A stretch of 64,000 nucleotides of DNA, taken from positions 62,001-126,000 of the forward strand of contig PXYT01000003.1 of the NCBI GenBank assembly GCA_003023725.1, given 5' to 3'. The translations under genes were made by a program, and so were the position numbers. Under the pieces are notes generated by a model, which saw only the letters and a program-made list of their open reading frames with translations, did no database searches and was not told the origin of the DNA. Of this stretch, positions 24,461-33,697 are shown in pieces (the stretch's first letter is position 1; every line of letters starts with the position of its first letter). The stretch is from Sulfobacillus benefaciens (GTDB lineage: Bacteria; Bacillota; Sulfobacillia; Sulfobacillales; Sulfobacillaceae).

Positions 24461-25503
24461 AGCCAATGCCGGATTCACCTCCTCCGTCCCTCGCGTCGTG
24501 ACGAGTTGGTATCTGGGTTGTTTGAAATTCTCTCCTGTCTTCTTGGGTGTCGGTCAGATCAGCGCTTGGCCAAGCATTTTATGAGGAGGCTTCGTTGACT
24601 GCGATCCCATCCATGACCTGCCACAATTGTTGGGAACTAGAGAATGCCGACAAGTCCTGCCTTGGGAACGAAAAAGGCGGACTTGTTTTGCGTTTAAGTG
24701 CATTGTCGTGCGTGCCTAGGACATGGCCGCGAATGGATAGATGAAGAGTGCGCGTTTAGTCAGTGAGAAAGAAGCCACAAAAATACTAGAGCGACGGACA
24801 TCTTTCCGTCATCTACGGGTGTCATCCGGAGGAATGGGCCTAGCGCGAGAAGGGGTCATTCCAACAGAGATTTGGGGCGGAAGTTCAGAGACTGGAAAAC
24901 CACCACCTTCGCCGGACGATTCGCGGTCCACCGTTGACTGTTGACTGAAATGCCATGGAATTTTGGCCGCAGTAACGCCCTCCCACATTCTCGAGAACCT
25001 GGAACTCAAAGCCATTGTTCGGTGTCGGGATCCTTTTGTTGTGATCTTCGCAACGGAATGATCCGTATCCATCATCCGGCAGCCTAACACCATCTCCGGC
25101 TAAAATTATGTTGCATGGCACAACTTGGCTGAAGGCAACTTGACACCATGTTTGGAGTGAGGAAAACGAAATTCGAGACTTTTGTGCACGGCTGTGATGG
25201 GATGCCCTATTGTGATGCTGTGAAGGGATTTTCCGTTGTCCTTGGATGTACAAAGACCTTATTGTGTTGACTGCATAGGTCTTTCGAGTCGGTGACCTGT
25301 TATCGCGTTTAGGGACTTACTATTCTATGCAACTAGAAAAAACCTGCTAAATATTTTTGATAACACTATCCATGAATCATCTTATTTTGCTACGGTATAA
25401 ATATGTCTTTATGAAGTCAAAAACTTCCCCAAACATACCAGGGAATGAGAAAGGGGAGACTGGCAGCAAAGCCTCAAAACTTGGAAGAAAAAGGGAGGAA
25501 GCA
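24461..25503. other. 1-kb region without a recognisable gene
   Basis: Short frames on both strands have no recognisable domains and lack ribosome sites. No hairpin terminator was found after gadB. The last 170 bases are AT-rich (TATAAA at 25396-25401) and probably hold the cytochrome b promoter, although I could not place a convincing -35. Confidence 0.35.
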
Positions 25504-26163
25504 ATGAATCTCACAGTCATCTTAAGGAAAAAAATGGGGCAGCTGTTTTCTTTGGACACGTGGCTCCCTACTGAGCTGCCTGAATATGCTACAGGGTTCA
25601 TGTACACCCTGGGTTCCCTGACGGCGTCGAGTTTCGTTATGCTTTTGCTTTCCGGCATCGTTATGGCTGCCAATGGACCCCAGTGGTGGACAATTTCGCA
25701 AATCGGATTTTTTGTCCGTGGAGTACATTTTTGGTCTGTGCAGGCATTTTTTTTCTTCATGGTCATGCATTTGTTGCGGGTGTTTTTTTCGGGTGCCTGG
25801 CGCGGCGGACGCCAAAGGACGTGGTTATTGGGCACGCTCGCTTTGCTTATTGCCGTGCCAACCGCCTTTACCGGTTATCTAATGCGGGGAGATTTTTATT
25901 CGCAATGGAATGCTGTGCAGGCGAAAGACGGGTTGAATGCTTTGGGACTGGCATGGTTCAATCCGCTGAACGCGGGGCAGATGTATGGCTTGCACGTCAT
26001 TGTGTTCCCCTTTGTTTTGGGATATATCATTGCCGTTCACATTGCCATGGTGCGCATTAAGGGAGTGGTTCCCCCCTATCCCACACATGAAGAACTGGAG
26101 GAACAGGGGGTCCTGACGACAACGGACAAAAAGGAGGGTTATCATGTATCATCCGGACGTTGA
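25504..26163 (+). CDS. Cytochrome b6-type diheme membrane protein (N-terminal cytochrome b domain)
   Basis: ATG 25504 follows GGGAGGAAGCA; the 49 codons of open frame before it are excluded. The 219-residue protein has four membrane helices. Heme ligands are paired in helices B and D: His in GVHFWSVQAFFFFMVMHLLR (14 residues apart) and in LHVIVFPFVLGYIIAVHIA (15 apart). The 15-residue interval in helix D is the b6-type spacing rather than the bc1-type 14. It should be a quinol-oxidising cytochrome b subunit. Its stop overlaps the start of the next gene by 20 bases. No Rieske protein gene is in the window, so its electron-transfer partners are elsewhere or atypical. Confidence 0.9.
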   Translation: MNLTVILRKKMGQLFSLDTWLPTELPEYATGFMYTLGSLTASSFVMLLLSGIVMAANGPQWWTISQIGFFVRGVHFWSVQAFFFFMVMHLLRVFFSGAWRGGRQRTWLLGTLALLIAVPTAFTGYLMRGDFYSQWNAVQAKDGLNALGLAWFNPLNAGQMYGLHVIVFPFVLGYIIAVHIAMVRIKGVVPPYPTHEELEEQGVLTTTDKKEGYHVSSGR

Positions 26164-27088
26164 TGTTACGCACCGGTACAAATATGCTTCTGCCGATTTT
26201 GTGAAGCACTTGCTTAGCACCACGGTGATAGTGGCCATCTTGACTATGGCCTTGTCTGCGATCTTTCACGAGCCTGTGAGACCTGCCATTAAGATTAACC
26301 AATACGCGAATCAGCACCCCTTGGAATTTGTTCGCGTCGCCATGGGAGATTTGGACGGTAAGGGGGAAATTGCCGATTACGGACCGCCATATAATCACGG
26401 AACGGGCATGGTTCAGGACTTTGTGCAAAAGTGGATAGGAATTTTGCACCCGGTTTATCCGCGTGAGGATTTTGTGCTCAAACCACTGCAATATGCGTCG
26501 GTTATCAACCCCAAAATAAAAAGCTATCTCAACCGCTTTGACAAGGCCAGCCCCGTCCAACAAAAAATTTGGGAGGCAAACTACAACCGGGCCTTGTCTC
26601 ATGCGCGCTATGAGGGAGGAGCCATTATTCTGCCTTCCGGGTCCTACGGGCCCGTCGCGGGCATGATGCAAGGTCTGTTGCAAGTCGGACAAAGCGGATT
26701 GATGACCGGAGCTTTGGACCGTAGCCCAGCGGACTATCAGTTCGATAACCAAAATTCACTGCTGTTTTTGCAGGGCAAACCTTTGCACAATGCCGCGTCA
26801 AAATTGGAGTTAAAGGGAGATCAGTGGGGCATTATTCATGAAGAAGACGCTCCCTATCCCGGACCTTGGTGGATGACCATCGTGACGGCAATTTATCAAA
26901 TTCCTTTCATTGCCCATGCTTCGGCCGCGGATGCTATGGCACTTGGCTCGGGAATGATTCTGTTCCTATTCTTGATGTTTGCGCCTTGGATACCGATATT
27001 AAACCGTCTTCCGCGGTATTTAGGTGTCCATCGCCTGATATGGCGAGAGTATTATAAAAAGTATCACGCCAAGGATTTTACGATGTGA
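26144..27088 (+). CDS. Membrane subunit paired with cytochrome b (cytochrome b C-terminal-like)
   Basis: A 314-residue protein beginning within the end of the cytochrome b gene (AAAAGGAGGG ahead of ATG 26144). One membrane helix lies at residues 20-42 and at least one at the C-terminus (ADAMALGSGMILFLFLMFAPWIP), followed by a basic tail. Between them are about 200 soluble residues with no cofactor motif I can name. The C-terminal part loosely recalls the subunit-IV/cytochrome b C-terminal domain, but the central insertion does not belong to it. Overlap and order make it the obligate partner of the cytochrome b gene. A terminator follows. Confidence 0.65.
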   Translation: MYHPDVDVTHRYKYASADFVKHLLSTTVIVAILTMALSAIFHEPVRPAIKINQYANQHPLEFVRVAMGDLDGKGEIADYGPPYNHGTGMVQDFVQKWIGILHPVYPREDFVLKPLQYASVINPKIKSYLNRFDKASPVQQKIWEANYNRALSHARYEGGAIILPSGSYGPVAGMMQGLLQVGQSGLMTGALDRSPADYQFDNQNSLLFLQGKPLHNAASKLELKGDQWGIIHEEDAPYPGPWWMTIVTAIYQIPFIAHASAADAMALGSGMILFLFLMFAPWIPILNRLPRYLGVHRLIWREYYKKYHAKDFTM

Positions 27089-27099
27089 GATCCTGCGTA

Positions 27100-27470
27100 G
27101 CCAATAGAAGCAATGGCGTTTCCTAGCCCGGGCCTCAAAATGTCGGCCCGGGCATCGCTTTTGGCCGATGACCTCCCACCAACACCGGACGCTCGCGAGA
27201 ACGAATTCGGCAGGGTTGTGATGGGGGGGGTCAACGTTCGCCAACGCGCCGGTCGTCGTCACCTTATAGACGCTGTATGGGGTGGTTTGCCCTTTTGCCC
27301 GATGCGGAAAATCATAGACATTCATGGTCGGCAGTTCTTCATGGGGATGTCATTCCCGACCCGCATTTCGCAAGGAGCTCACCCGTTTTTTTCTTGGCAT
27401 CGACCGAAATCAAGGGATGTCCCGCGTCTTGAAAGGCCCGGATCGGCTTGTAAATCGACTGAAATGGGTC
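27100..27470 (-). pseudogene. ISAzo13-type transposase remnant (central and C-terminal part, frameshifted)
   Basis: On the minus strand two frames together read an ISAzo13-family transposase. First comes FQSIYKPIRAFQDAGHPLISVDAKKK (from about 27464), equivalent to the family's FxxIxxxxxxFxxxGxPVISVDTKKK. Then, after a frameshift near 27340, NVYDFPHRAKGQTTPYSVYKV and HHNPAEFVLASVRCWWEVIGQKRCP, the segment with the conserved RRWW motif. The catalytic remainder is missing and the frames are broken, so it is inactive. Confidence 0.75.
27126..27160 (+). terminator. Rho-independent terminator of the cytochrome b operon
   Basis: A nine-base-pair stem, GCCCGGGCC (27126-27134) and GGCCCGGGC (27145-27153), with a ten-base loop is followed by ATCGCTTTT. 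It lies 38 bases after the stop codon. Confidence 0.8.
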
Positions 27471-27683
27471 ATCTGCGGCCGGAACGGTCTGCGGCCCCCT
27501 CATGCGCCTTCCGCGGGCTTTGCAGACTCTAGCCTTGATCGGGCAAGAGGACGGCGACGGTGTTGGGGCTAACTGTGCGACGCCTCCCCGTAACGCGGCG
27601 CTCAGCATCGCCAAACTCTTTGACGTGTATCGCCATGTGAAAATTGAATTTCATTGTGGAAAGGAGAACGCGGGGGAGCATGC

Positions 27684-27726
27684 CGAATGTCTTCTTAATT
27701 TACGTTTGATGATTAGAAGACATTCG
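27684..27726. repeat. 12-bp inverted repeat between two ISAzo13 fragments
   Basis: CGAATGTCTTCT (27684-27695) and AGAAGACATTCG (27715-27726) are exact reverse complements with a 19-base loop. No T-run follows, so it is not an ordinary terminator. It lies between two oppositely oriented pieces of the same transposase type and could mark the rearrangement that separated them. Confidence 0.6.
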
Positions 27727-27767
27727 ACCCTATATGCGGGGGACATCGAATAATCAGTACCACAAAA

Positions 27768-27962
27768 GTGCCATCGGTTGGGCCATTGTTGAATGAAAAA
27801 TTGCGACGATTGGCGGCGGCCAACGAAGCCCTCGTGCTGGAATACGGAGGAATTTCTGTCCTGGCTCGGGAGAGCAGTTTGTCTATCTCCACGATGCGTG
27901 CCGGTGTGACTGAACCCCGGAGCGGGCATTCCGGATCCCTCCTGTGTCGCGGGAGCAATTAA
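27768..27962 (+). pseudogene. ISAzo13-type transposase remnant (N-terminal part)
   Basis: The plus-strand frame includes LNEKLRRLAAANEALVLEYGGISVLARESSLSISTMRAGV. This matches the ISAzo13 N-terminal pattern (RRLxAAxEAxxLGYGGxSxVARxTGLSxxTIRxG). The frame stops at 27962 without the rest of the gene. Its orientation is opposite to the remnant at 27100-27470. Confidence 0.7.
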
Positions 27963-28360
27963 GGCATCCCAATCTGCCGACAAGGCGGGATTCCGCCGCC
28001 AAGGGTTTTCCGCCCGCTCCGGGCCGGCGAATACGGTCCGAGGGCACGGCATCGGAAGATTACGTAACGAAGACAGAACGACAACACCCTTTCATTATTA
28101 TCATCGAGGCAGGCGGCTTGCTGACGCCAGGAGGCATGCGAATGGTGTCATTCGGCCAAAACGGCAAGAGGCTGCGATGGCCATGGTGAGGCCAGTTTAT
28201 TGAATGTGATTTATTGAGAGAATGGACGTTTTACACACAAATGTTTCAAGAAATTGAAAATAATTTGGCTAAAAATTACTATCTGGGCTCAGAAATTGAT
28301 TGCTTTACTTGTTTCCCGTGATATTATTAATTTCGTGATAATGATTGCACTGACGACAAA
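27963..28360. other. Intergenic region before the structured leader
   Basis: The first 200 bases may be decayed transposase sequence continuing from the fragment before it. Bases 28190-28360 are AT-rich, as expected for a promoter region. No gene was recognised. Confidence 0.3.
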
Positions 28361-28540
28361 TATAATGGTGAACGCCTTGAGGAGGCGGCAAGACAGAGAC
28401 GGTAACGTGAAGAAAGCCCGGAGTCCTGGGCCAGGTACGAACCGCTAACGGCTCTGGTACGGTGACAAAGTGCGTAGGGAGTATGAGGCCCCCTATTGGA
28501 AATGTGTAGCCGAACTCGCAGGCACAGGCCGGGACTTACA
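28361..28540 (+). ncRNA. Candidate structured 5' leader RNA upstream of the DHA2 exporter
   Basis: TATAAT (28361-28366) would start a transcript near 28373. The next 165 bases contain three consecutive hairpins: GCCC (28417-28420)/GGGC (28429-28432), with inner pairing GGA/TCC; CCAG (28432-28435)/CTGG (28455-28458), with inner CCG/CGG; and TAGGG (28476-28480)/CCCTA (28492-28496). The stretch has no coding frame. I could not assign it to a known riboswitch or intron class. About 80 bases separate it from the start codon at 28621, whose ribosome site AGGAGGG could be controlled by it. Confidence 0.4.
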
Positions 28541-28620
28541 AATTTTCATGAAATGTCAATGCTTGAGATAGGTATTTGTCGTCTCGTTGGCGGAATTTTG
28601 CTTAGGAGGGATGTGACCAG

Positions 28621-30636
28621 ATGGCTACGCTCGCATCAAAAACGAGAAGGGCCACGCTGCAACCGCAAGGAAATTATAAGTGGATTGCCCTGTCCAATAC
28701 GACTTTGGGAATGTTGATGGCCACCATCAACCAGACAATCCTTATTATTTCCTTGCCCGCGGTTTTTCGAGGAATTCATGTGAATCCCTTGCACAGCGGC
28801 CAAACGAGCCTCTTGTTGTGGATCTTGATGGGGTTCAATGTCGCCACCACGATTTTGTTGGTCTCGTTTGGTCGGATTTCCGATACTTATGGGCGCGTGA
28901 GACTTTATAATCTGGGGTTCTTAGTCTTTACCCTGGGGTCGATTTTACTCTTTCTCACCCCCGGAAAAGGAACAGCCGGTGAATGGGAACTCATCATTTT
29001 CCGGTTTGTGCAAGGAATTGGCGGGGCGTTCTTGTTTGCCAACAGTGCGGCCATTTTGACGGACGCATTTCCGGTGAGTGAGCGTGGACTGGCCTTGGGA
29101 CTGAATCAAATAGCAGCAATCGGTGGAGGTGTCCTCGGTTTGGTCCTGGGGGGACTGCTCTCAGCCATTGATTGGCGTGCCATCTTTCTGGTTAATGTGC
29201 CTGTTGGGTTATTTGGAACGGTATGGGCTTATATTGCCTTGCGCGAGCTGTCAACCACTCAGGACGCCCGGCGTATCGACTGGTGGGGTAATATTACTTT
29301 TGCTTTGGGCCTGTTAGGCATCATGGTAGGGCTTACTTACAGCATCAGTCCCTATGGCCATCACGCCATGGGATGGCAAAGCCCTTTGGTTATCGCGAGT
29401 CTTATTATCGGAGTCCTATCCCTGATCGTGTTTTTGATTATTGAAAATCTCGTTGAGGACCCCATGTTTCATCTGGCTCTTTTCCGCATTCGCGCCTTTT
29501 CCATTGGCAATTTCACCAGCCTGTTGGGGGCGATTGCCCGTGGCGGCCTATCCTTTATGCTCATCATTTGGTTGCAAGGAATCTGGCTCCCGTTGCATGG
29601 CGTGTCTTTTGCCAACACGCCGCTCCAGGCCGGTATTGATACCATTCCGCAAATGATTGGATTCCTCGTCTTTGGTCCGATTAGCGGACGCTTATCGGAC
29701 CGTTATGGCCCTCGGGTATTTGCAACCCTGGGCATGTTGGTCAGTGCCATTGGGTTTATTTTGCTGAATACATTGCCGGCGGATTTTCACTACTGGACAT
29801 TCGCGTTTTACATTTTTATCGTGGGCGCGGGCATGGGCCTTTTCGCCTCACCTAACACTTCCGCCATTATGAGCGCGGTACCGGCCCGCTTTCGCGGATC
29901 CGCGTCGGGCATGCGGGCAACGTTTATGAATGCGGGTATGACACTGAGCATGGGGATTTTCTTCACCATGGTGATCAGCTCGCTCTCAACAGGACTGCCT
30001 TCGGCTATTACTAAAGGGCTCCGTCACTTTGCCATACCTAAAGTGCTGGTGGTGCAAATGGCCCATCTTCCTCCGTTGGATGTGCTGTTTGCAGCCTTGC
30101 TGGGTTACAATCCGTTGAAAATGATGCTGGGACGGACGGCTGCCGGACGGGCAGTGCTAACACATCTTCCCGGATCCCAGGCCGCCATACTGACCGGGTC
30201 TCGATTCTTTCCTCAATTAATTGCGCACCCGTTTATGGAGGCGTTGCGGCTGGTATTTGTATTCTCGGCTGCGATGACTTTCCTCTCGGCAATTTTGTCG
30301 GTATTCCGCGGTAGCCGTTTTATTTACGACGACGCCCAGGAAATGGCACCTGCCGCGGCAGGTGCTGCCTCCAGCTTAGTGGACCGCACTTTGCTTTTGG
30401 CACTCATTTCGGTTTGGCTAGTCAGGGACGGAGCTGAGCCGGATGCGCCCAAAGATCGGCAGAATCAACTGCGCCGGGCTTTGGCCATGTTGTCTACGGC
30501 ATTGAATTATCATTCGGCGGAACGTGCGCAGGACTGGAATCCGGGTGAGGATGAAGAGTACGATGAAGACGATAAAGCGCCCTTTACAGCAAACGCAGCA
30601 AAGCAGTCAGTGGCTTCGGATTTCTATCGCCGGTAA
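28621..30636 (+). CDS. DHA2-family (EmrB/QacA-type) MFS exporter with long C-terminal tail
   Basis: A 671-residue drug:H+ antiporter-type transporter with 14 predicted membrane helices. The motif C region ([25 protein letters not shown]) and the motif A loop ([13 protein letters not shown]) are those of the DHA2 group. It is about 150 residues longer than typical EmrB proteins: an extra extracytoplasmic segment before the last helix (around residues 460-540) and a cytosolic acidic tail ([16 protein letters not shown]). ATG 28621 has AGGAGGG upstream. Two small SPW-type membrane protein genes follow on the same strand. The exported compound is unknown. Confidence 0.9.
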   Translation: MATLASKTRRATLQPQGNYKWIALSNTTLGMLMATINQTILIISLPAVFRGIHVNPLHSGQTSLLLWILMGFNVATTILLVSFGRISDTYGRVRLYNLGFLVFTLGSILLFLTPGKGTAGEWELIIFRFVQGIGGAFLFANSAAILTDAFPVSERGLALGLNQIAAIGGGVLGLVLGGLLSAIDWRAIFLVNVPVGLFGTVWAYIALRELSTTQDARRIDWWGNITFALGLLGIMVGLTYSISPYGHHAMGWQSPLVIASLIIGVLSLIVFLIIENLVEDPMFHLALFRIRAFSIGNFTSLLGAIARGGLSFMLIIWLQGIWLPLHGVSFANTPLQAGIDTIPQMIGFLVFGPISGRLSDRYGPRVFATLGMLVSAIGFILLNTLPADFHYWTFAFYIFIVGAGMGLFASPNTSAIMSAVPARFRGSASGMRATFMNAGMTLSMGIFFTMVISSLSTGLPSAITKGLRHFAIPKVLVVQMAHLPPLDVLFAALLGYNPLKMMLGRTAAGRAVLTHLPGSQAAILTGSRFFPQLIAHPFMEALRLVFVFSAAMTFLSAILSVFRGSRFIYDDAQEMAPAAAGAASSLVDRTLLLALISVWLVRDGAEPDAPKDRQNQLRRALAMLSTALNYHSAERAQDWNPGEDEEYDEDDKAPFTANAAKQSVASDFYRR

Positions 30637-30658
30637 CGACAAAAGGAGGGTGAACATC

Positions 30659-31060
30659 TTGATTACAAAATATCTTTGGCCTCTCGTTACCTCCCTGTTC
30701 ATAGTTTTATTTGGCGTAACACTTCTGATATGGCCCTTTGCGCTCCATACCAATGTAGGAGGATGGACACGAGGAACAACATCGGACTTTTGGACAGGAC
30801 TGGGTGTTATTGTGATTGGGTTACTCATGGTGGCTGCATGGTATTCCGCGTTGCGCAATGAATTGATTGACCGCGGCATTATTGAAGTCCGGAAACCCGA
30901 ACCGCAAGCGCCGGCGCCCATCCGGCAGCCGTCGCCGGGTCCGCGTGCGTCGCAGGAGGATTTGGATGAAAAACTGCGGGTTTTAGCGGAAACCGTACTC
31001 CGTGATCTGAATGCGCAACTGGAGTCTAAAGACCGACGGAGAGGGGGGCCGGTCGCATGA
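30659..31060 (+). CDS. SPW-repeat-like small membrane protein
   Basis: TTG 30659 is the start, eight bases after AAAGGAGG; the open frame before it overlaps the exporter gene out of frame. The 133-residue protein has two membrane helices (WPLVTSLFIVLFGVTLLIWPF and FWTGLGVIVIGLLMVAAWYSAL) with the WTG motif typical of SPW-repeat proteins. A proline-rich, then charged cytosolic tail follows. It overlaps the next gene by four bases, and the two products probably work as a pair with the exporter; the role is unknown. Confidence 0.7.
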   Translation: MITKYLWPLVTSLFIVLFGVTLLIWPFALHTNVGGWTRGTTSDFWTGLGVIVIGLLMVAAWYSALRNELIDRGIIEVRKPEPQAPAPIRQPSPGPRASQEDLDEKLRVLAETVLRDLNAQLESKDRRRGGPVA

Positions 31061-31281
31061 AATTCGGCAACTGGATGAGCGTTCTTGGTTTAGTGGCAGG
31101 GATTTGGGTGATTGTTTCCCCTTATCTGGTAGGCTTTGCACCCACACACGGCAATCCCTGGACGGGGATAGTGCTGGGGACCGACATTCTCGGAATTCTC
31201 ATCATTTTAGCTTCAATCATCGGTCTTATTGGATATTGGGGGCTACGTTTAAAGGAATTGGTTCAGGAACGGAAATCCTGA
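31057..31281 (+). CDS. SPW-repeat membrane protein
   Basis: A 74-residue protein with a full SPW repeat (PF03779): LGLVAGIWVIVSPYLVGF, then NPWTGIVLGTDILGILIILASI, and a basic tail. ATG 31057 overlaps the stop of the preceding gene. Two membrane helices are predicted. SPW proteins are common in actinobacteria and acidophiles and have no established function. Confidence 0.8.
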   Translation: MKFGNWMSVLGLVAGIWVIVSPYLVGFAPTHGNPWTGIVLGTDILGILIILASIIGLIGYWGLRLKELVQERKS

Positions 31282-32272
31282 CGGTGCAACCGAAGAGCCG
31301 GGTTTGCCGCAACCAGTGAACGAGAGGAGGGCGCCCGGCTCGTCGCCTTGTCCCAGCGAATTTTGGTTCACGCGTCGCCTCCGCACAAGAAGGCATCTTG
31401 TAGACGCGCTTCGGGGCAGTTTGGCAGCTCTATAATTGCGTTGCCCGGAGAAAACGCTGAGACGGCTGCGACGTCAGAAGCAGTCCAAAACCTACCTATT
31501 GGGCGGTAGACAAAATCTCTCGATGCCGGAAAACACCCCGCAAGGAGATTTGCACTCGTGCCATCCAAGCAGTCAGGGTGAACCGAAACAGCCTGTCGCA
31601 ATATGCAACGGCGATCCGGACATCGTAAACTGGCGATCCTGTCGATGCGGTGATCGAGAAAACGTTGATCCCACGGGCCTTGGACGGCATCAATCGCTTG
31701 GCCCTCGCGAAGACGAGGAACGTCCGCTTTAAGGGACGGCGAGGGCTTTATCAAATGATCAGCCTCGAAGGCACATTCCAAAGCTGCCGGTCTCCGGTGG
31801 TGTGAACGGGCATTGCACTGGGGAGTGCTAACTGTGGGTATAGGCTTAGGAGATGACAACGACCCTTGATCGCTGACGGGTTATCCCTGCGCATCCAATA
31901 CGGACGACTCGTGCGACGAACAATCAACAAGCAACGCCGGTGGTTCGCTTTACCGGTGTGTGCAGGCCCCCGATGTGCAAAATTGATCCGGAGATAGCTC
32001 ACTTTCAGAACCCGTGGGGCGCTAAGCGCAACGCGATGAACAAGCATTATCGATAATCACAGAGTGAGTCAGACAAATTGAGCCGTGCATAACGATTACC
32101 CCCTCACCCGTATCTTGACCGGGATAAGGGGGTATAAGTTTATTCCCGAGGCCTTGAAACGAAATGACCAGAATGCCAAAAAGGAAATGAGGGCCAATCA
32201 TTGCAGTCAATGTTATAATTTTCGTGAAAAATAGACCCGTCATAATTCCGTCACATGAAAGGAGAGCTTGGC
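31282..32272. other. 1-kb region without a recognisable gene
   Basis: A minus-strand frame of 163 codons (31368-31859) has no domain I recognise, biased composition and no ribosome site. I regard it as decayed or non-coding. GAGCCGGG (31295-31302) and CCCGGCTC (31334-31341) form a weak hairpin after the SPW gene. The last 180 bases contain the repeat-bearing region described at 32097-32138. Confidence 0.35.
32097..32138 (+). promoter_or_regulatory. Inverted-repeat regulatory candidate upstream of the formamidase gene
   Basis: TACCCCCT (32097-32104) and AGGGGGTA (32127-32134) are inverted, with an inner CCCG/CGGG pair. The right arm lies in GGGATAAGGGGGTATAAG. The 14-mer GGGATAAGGGGGTA recurs upstream of the nitronate monooxygenase gene at 47199-47212 in the same orientation relative to its gene. 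It may be a shared regulator site. Confidence 0.4.
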
Positions 32273-33574
32273 ATGGCAGAGACCACGACGACAGTGTTTG
32301 TCGACCGCTTTACGCATGGCTTAATCGGGCCCGATACGGGTTTCTTTGCCACGGTGTCCAGCGGCAGCCGGATTCGTGCGATTACTCCGCCCGGTTGTTG
32401 GGGACCCATGATCACGCCGGACTTTCGCGGGGGTCATGAGGTCACTCAGCCCGTTTACGTCGAGGGGGCTGAGGTTGGCGACGTTTTGGCCCTTCACATC
32501 GAAGAGGTTAAAGTGTTGTCCCGCGCAGCCAGTACGGGAACAATGCGGCTGAACGAGAGGGCGTTTGAGGGCGATGCCTTTGTGGCCAAAAAGTGTCCGG
32601 GATGTGGACGCCCCTGGCCAAAAACAGAATTGGCCGGAATTGGAGAAAATGCGATTCGCTGCAAGGAATGCGGAGCGGAAGCGAGTCCTTTTCATTTTCA
32701 ACAAGGATATACAGTGGTATTTGATCCTGCGGGCCGGGTTGCTGTGGCTGTTGATCAAGACCAGGCCAGCCTTTTTGCAAAGCAGGCTACCCTTTACGCC
32801 GCGTTGCCCGATCACAGTGAGCAGTATCCGGTGTTGGTTTTTGCTGCGCATGAGTTGGCGGGTCTTCTGGTGCGCATGAGGCCTTGCATTGGGAATATTG
32901 GGACCATCCCGGCAAAAACGATACCGGATTCACACAATGCCGGCGACTTCGGTGCCTTTCTGATTGATGCGCCGCACCCTTACGGGCTAAGCGCCCAGGA
33001 GCTGGACGCAGTACGGACCGACGCGCATCTGGATTGCACGGATGTGAGGCCCGGAGCCGTGTTGTTGTGCCCGGTCAAGGTTCCGGGAGGCGGTGTCTAT
33101 ATGGGAGATGCCCACTCGATTATGGGCCGGGGCGAAGTGGCGGTTCACAGTATTGACATTACCGCCGACATTACCGTTCGCGTGGATTTGATCAAAGAAT
33201 TAAACCTTCCGGGCCCGATCCTTTTGCCACGGGTTCAAGACCTTCCGCCTATTGCGCAGCCGTACACGACGGAAGAACGGGTGGCTTTTCAGAACCTGGC
33301 TGAAAAACATGGCTTGTCGGTGGAAACGGAATCAGGCCCCATCCAGTTCATCGGAACGGGAGGGGATTTGAATGCCGCGGTCAACAATGCCGTGGACAGG
33401 GCGCACCGAGTCTTGGGAATCTCCCGGGATGAAGTGTTAAACAGGGCAACAGTAACCGGTGAAGTGCAGATTACCCGTTTGCCCGGCACGGTTCAACTTT
33501 CTCTGATGCTTCCTAAAACACTATTGGAATCCCGAGGACTCTGGTCAATGGTAAAGGAACAATACGCCCTATAA
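32273..33574 (+). CDS. Acetamidase/formamidase with zinc-ribbon insertion
   Basis: A 433-residue FmdA/AmdA-family hydrolase that releases ammonia from formamide or short amides. Start ATG 32273 is chosen because AAAGGAG lies within the preceding codons. Family motifs include the N-terminal FDRFTHG-like segment, PHPYGLSAQELDAVRTDAHLD, GGGVYMGDAHSIMGRGEVA and the C-terminal region with GEVQITRLPG. After about 105 residues there is a zinc-ribbon insertion, CPGCGRPW...IRCKECG (C-x2-C...C-x2-C), absent from the best-known bacterial FmdA enzymes. It stands alone, between a region without recognised genes and the end of the nuclease-helicase gene. Confidence 0.88.
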   Translation: MAETTTTVFVDRFTHGLIGPDTGFFATVSSGSRIRAITPPGCWGPMITPDFRGGHEVTQPVYVEGAEVGDVLALHIEEVKVLSRAASTGTMRLNERAFEGDAFVAKKCPGCGRPWPKTELAGIGENAIRCKECGAEASPFHFQQGYTVVFDPAGRVAVAVDQDQASLFAKQATLYAALPDHSEQYPVLVFAAHELAGLLVRMRPCIGNIGTIPAKTIPDSHNAGDFGAFLIDAPHPYGLSAQELDAVRTDAHLDCTDVRPGAVLLCPVKVPGGGVYMGDAHSIMGRGEVAVHSIDITADITVRVDLIKELNLPGPILLPRVQDLPPIAQPYTTEERVAFQNLAEKHGLSVETESGPIQFIGTGGDLNAAVNNAVDRAHRVLGISRDEVLNRATVTGEVQITRLPGTVQLSLMLPKTLLESRGLWSMVKEQYAL

Positions 33575-33697
33575 CGCAACATAAAATCCCGGTCAGAACC
33601 TGCGTTTTGTGAAGGGGAAAATTCGAAACGCACGCGCTGGCTCGATTTGTGCCAGAGAAAAAACCGCCGAAATCCCACGTCACCAGTTATCGATCAT

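Noticed and set aside
25116-25129. TGGCACAACTTGGC as a sigma-54 promoter upstream of cytochrome b
   Set aside because: GG and GC are nine rather than ten bases apart and the -12 element is poor; sigma-54 needs the exact spacing.
31368-31859. 163-codon minus-strand frame
   Set aside because: No ribosome site, no domain, and biased composition typical of chance frames in GC-rich DNA.
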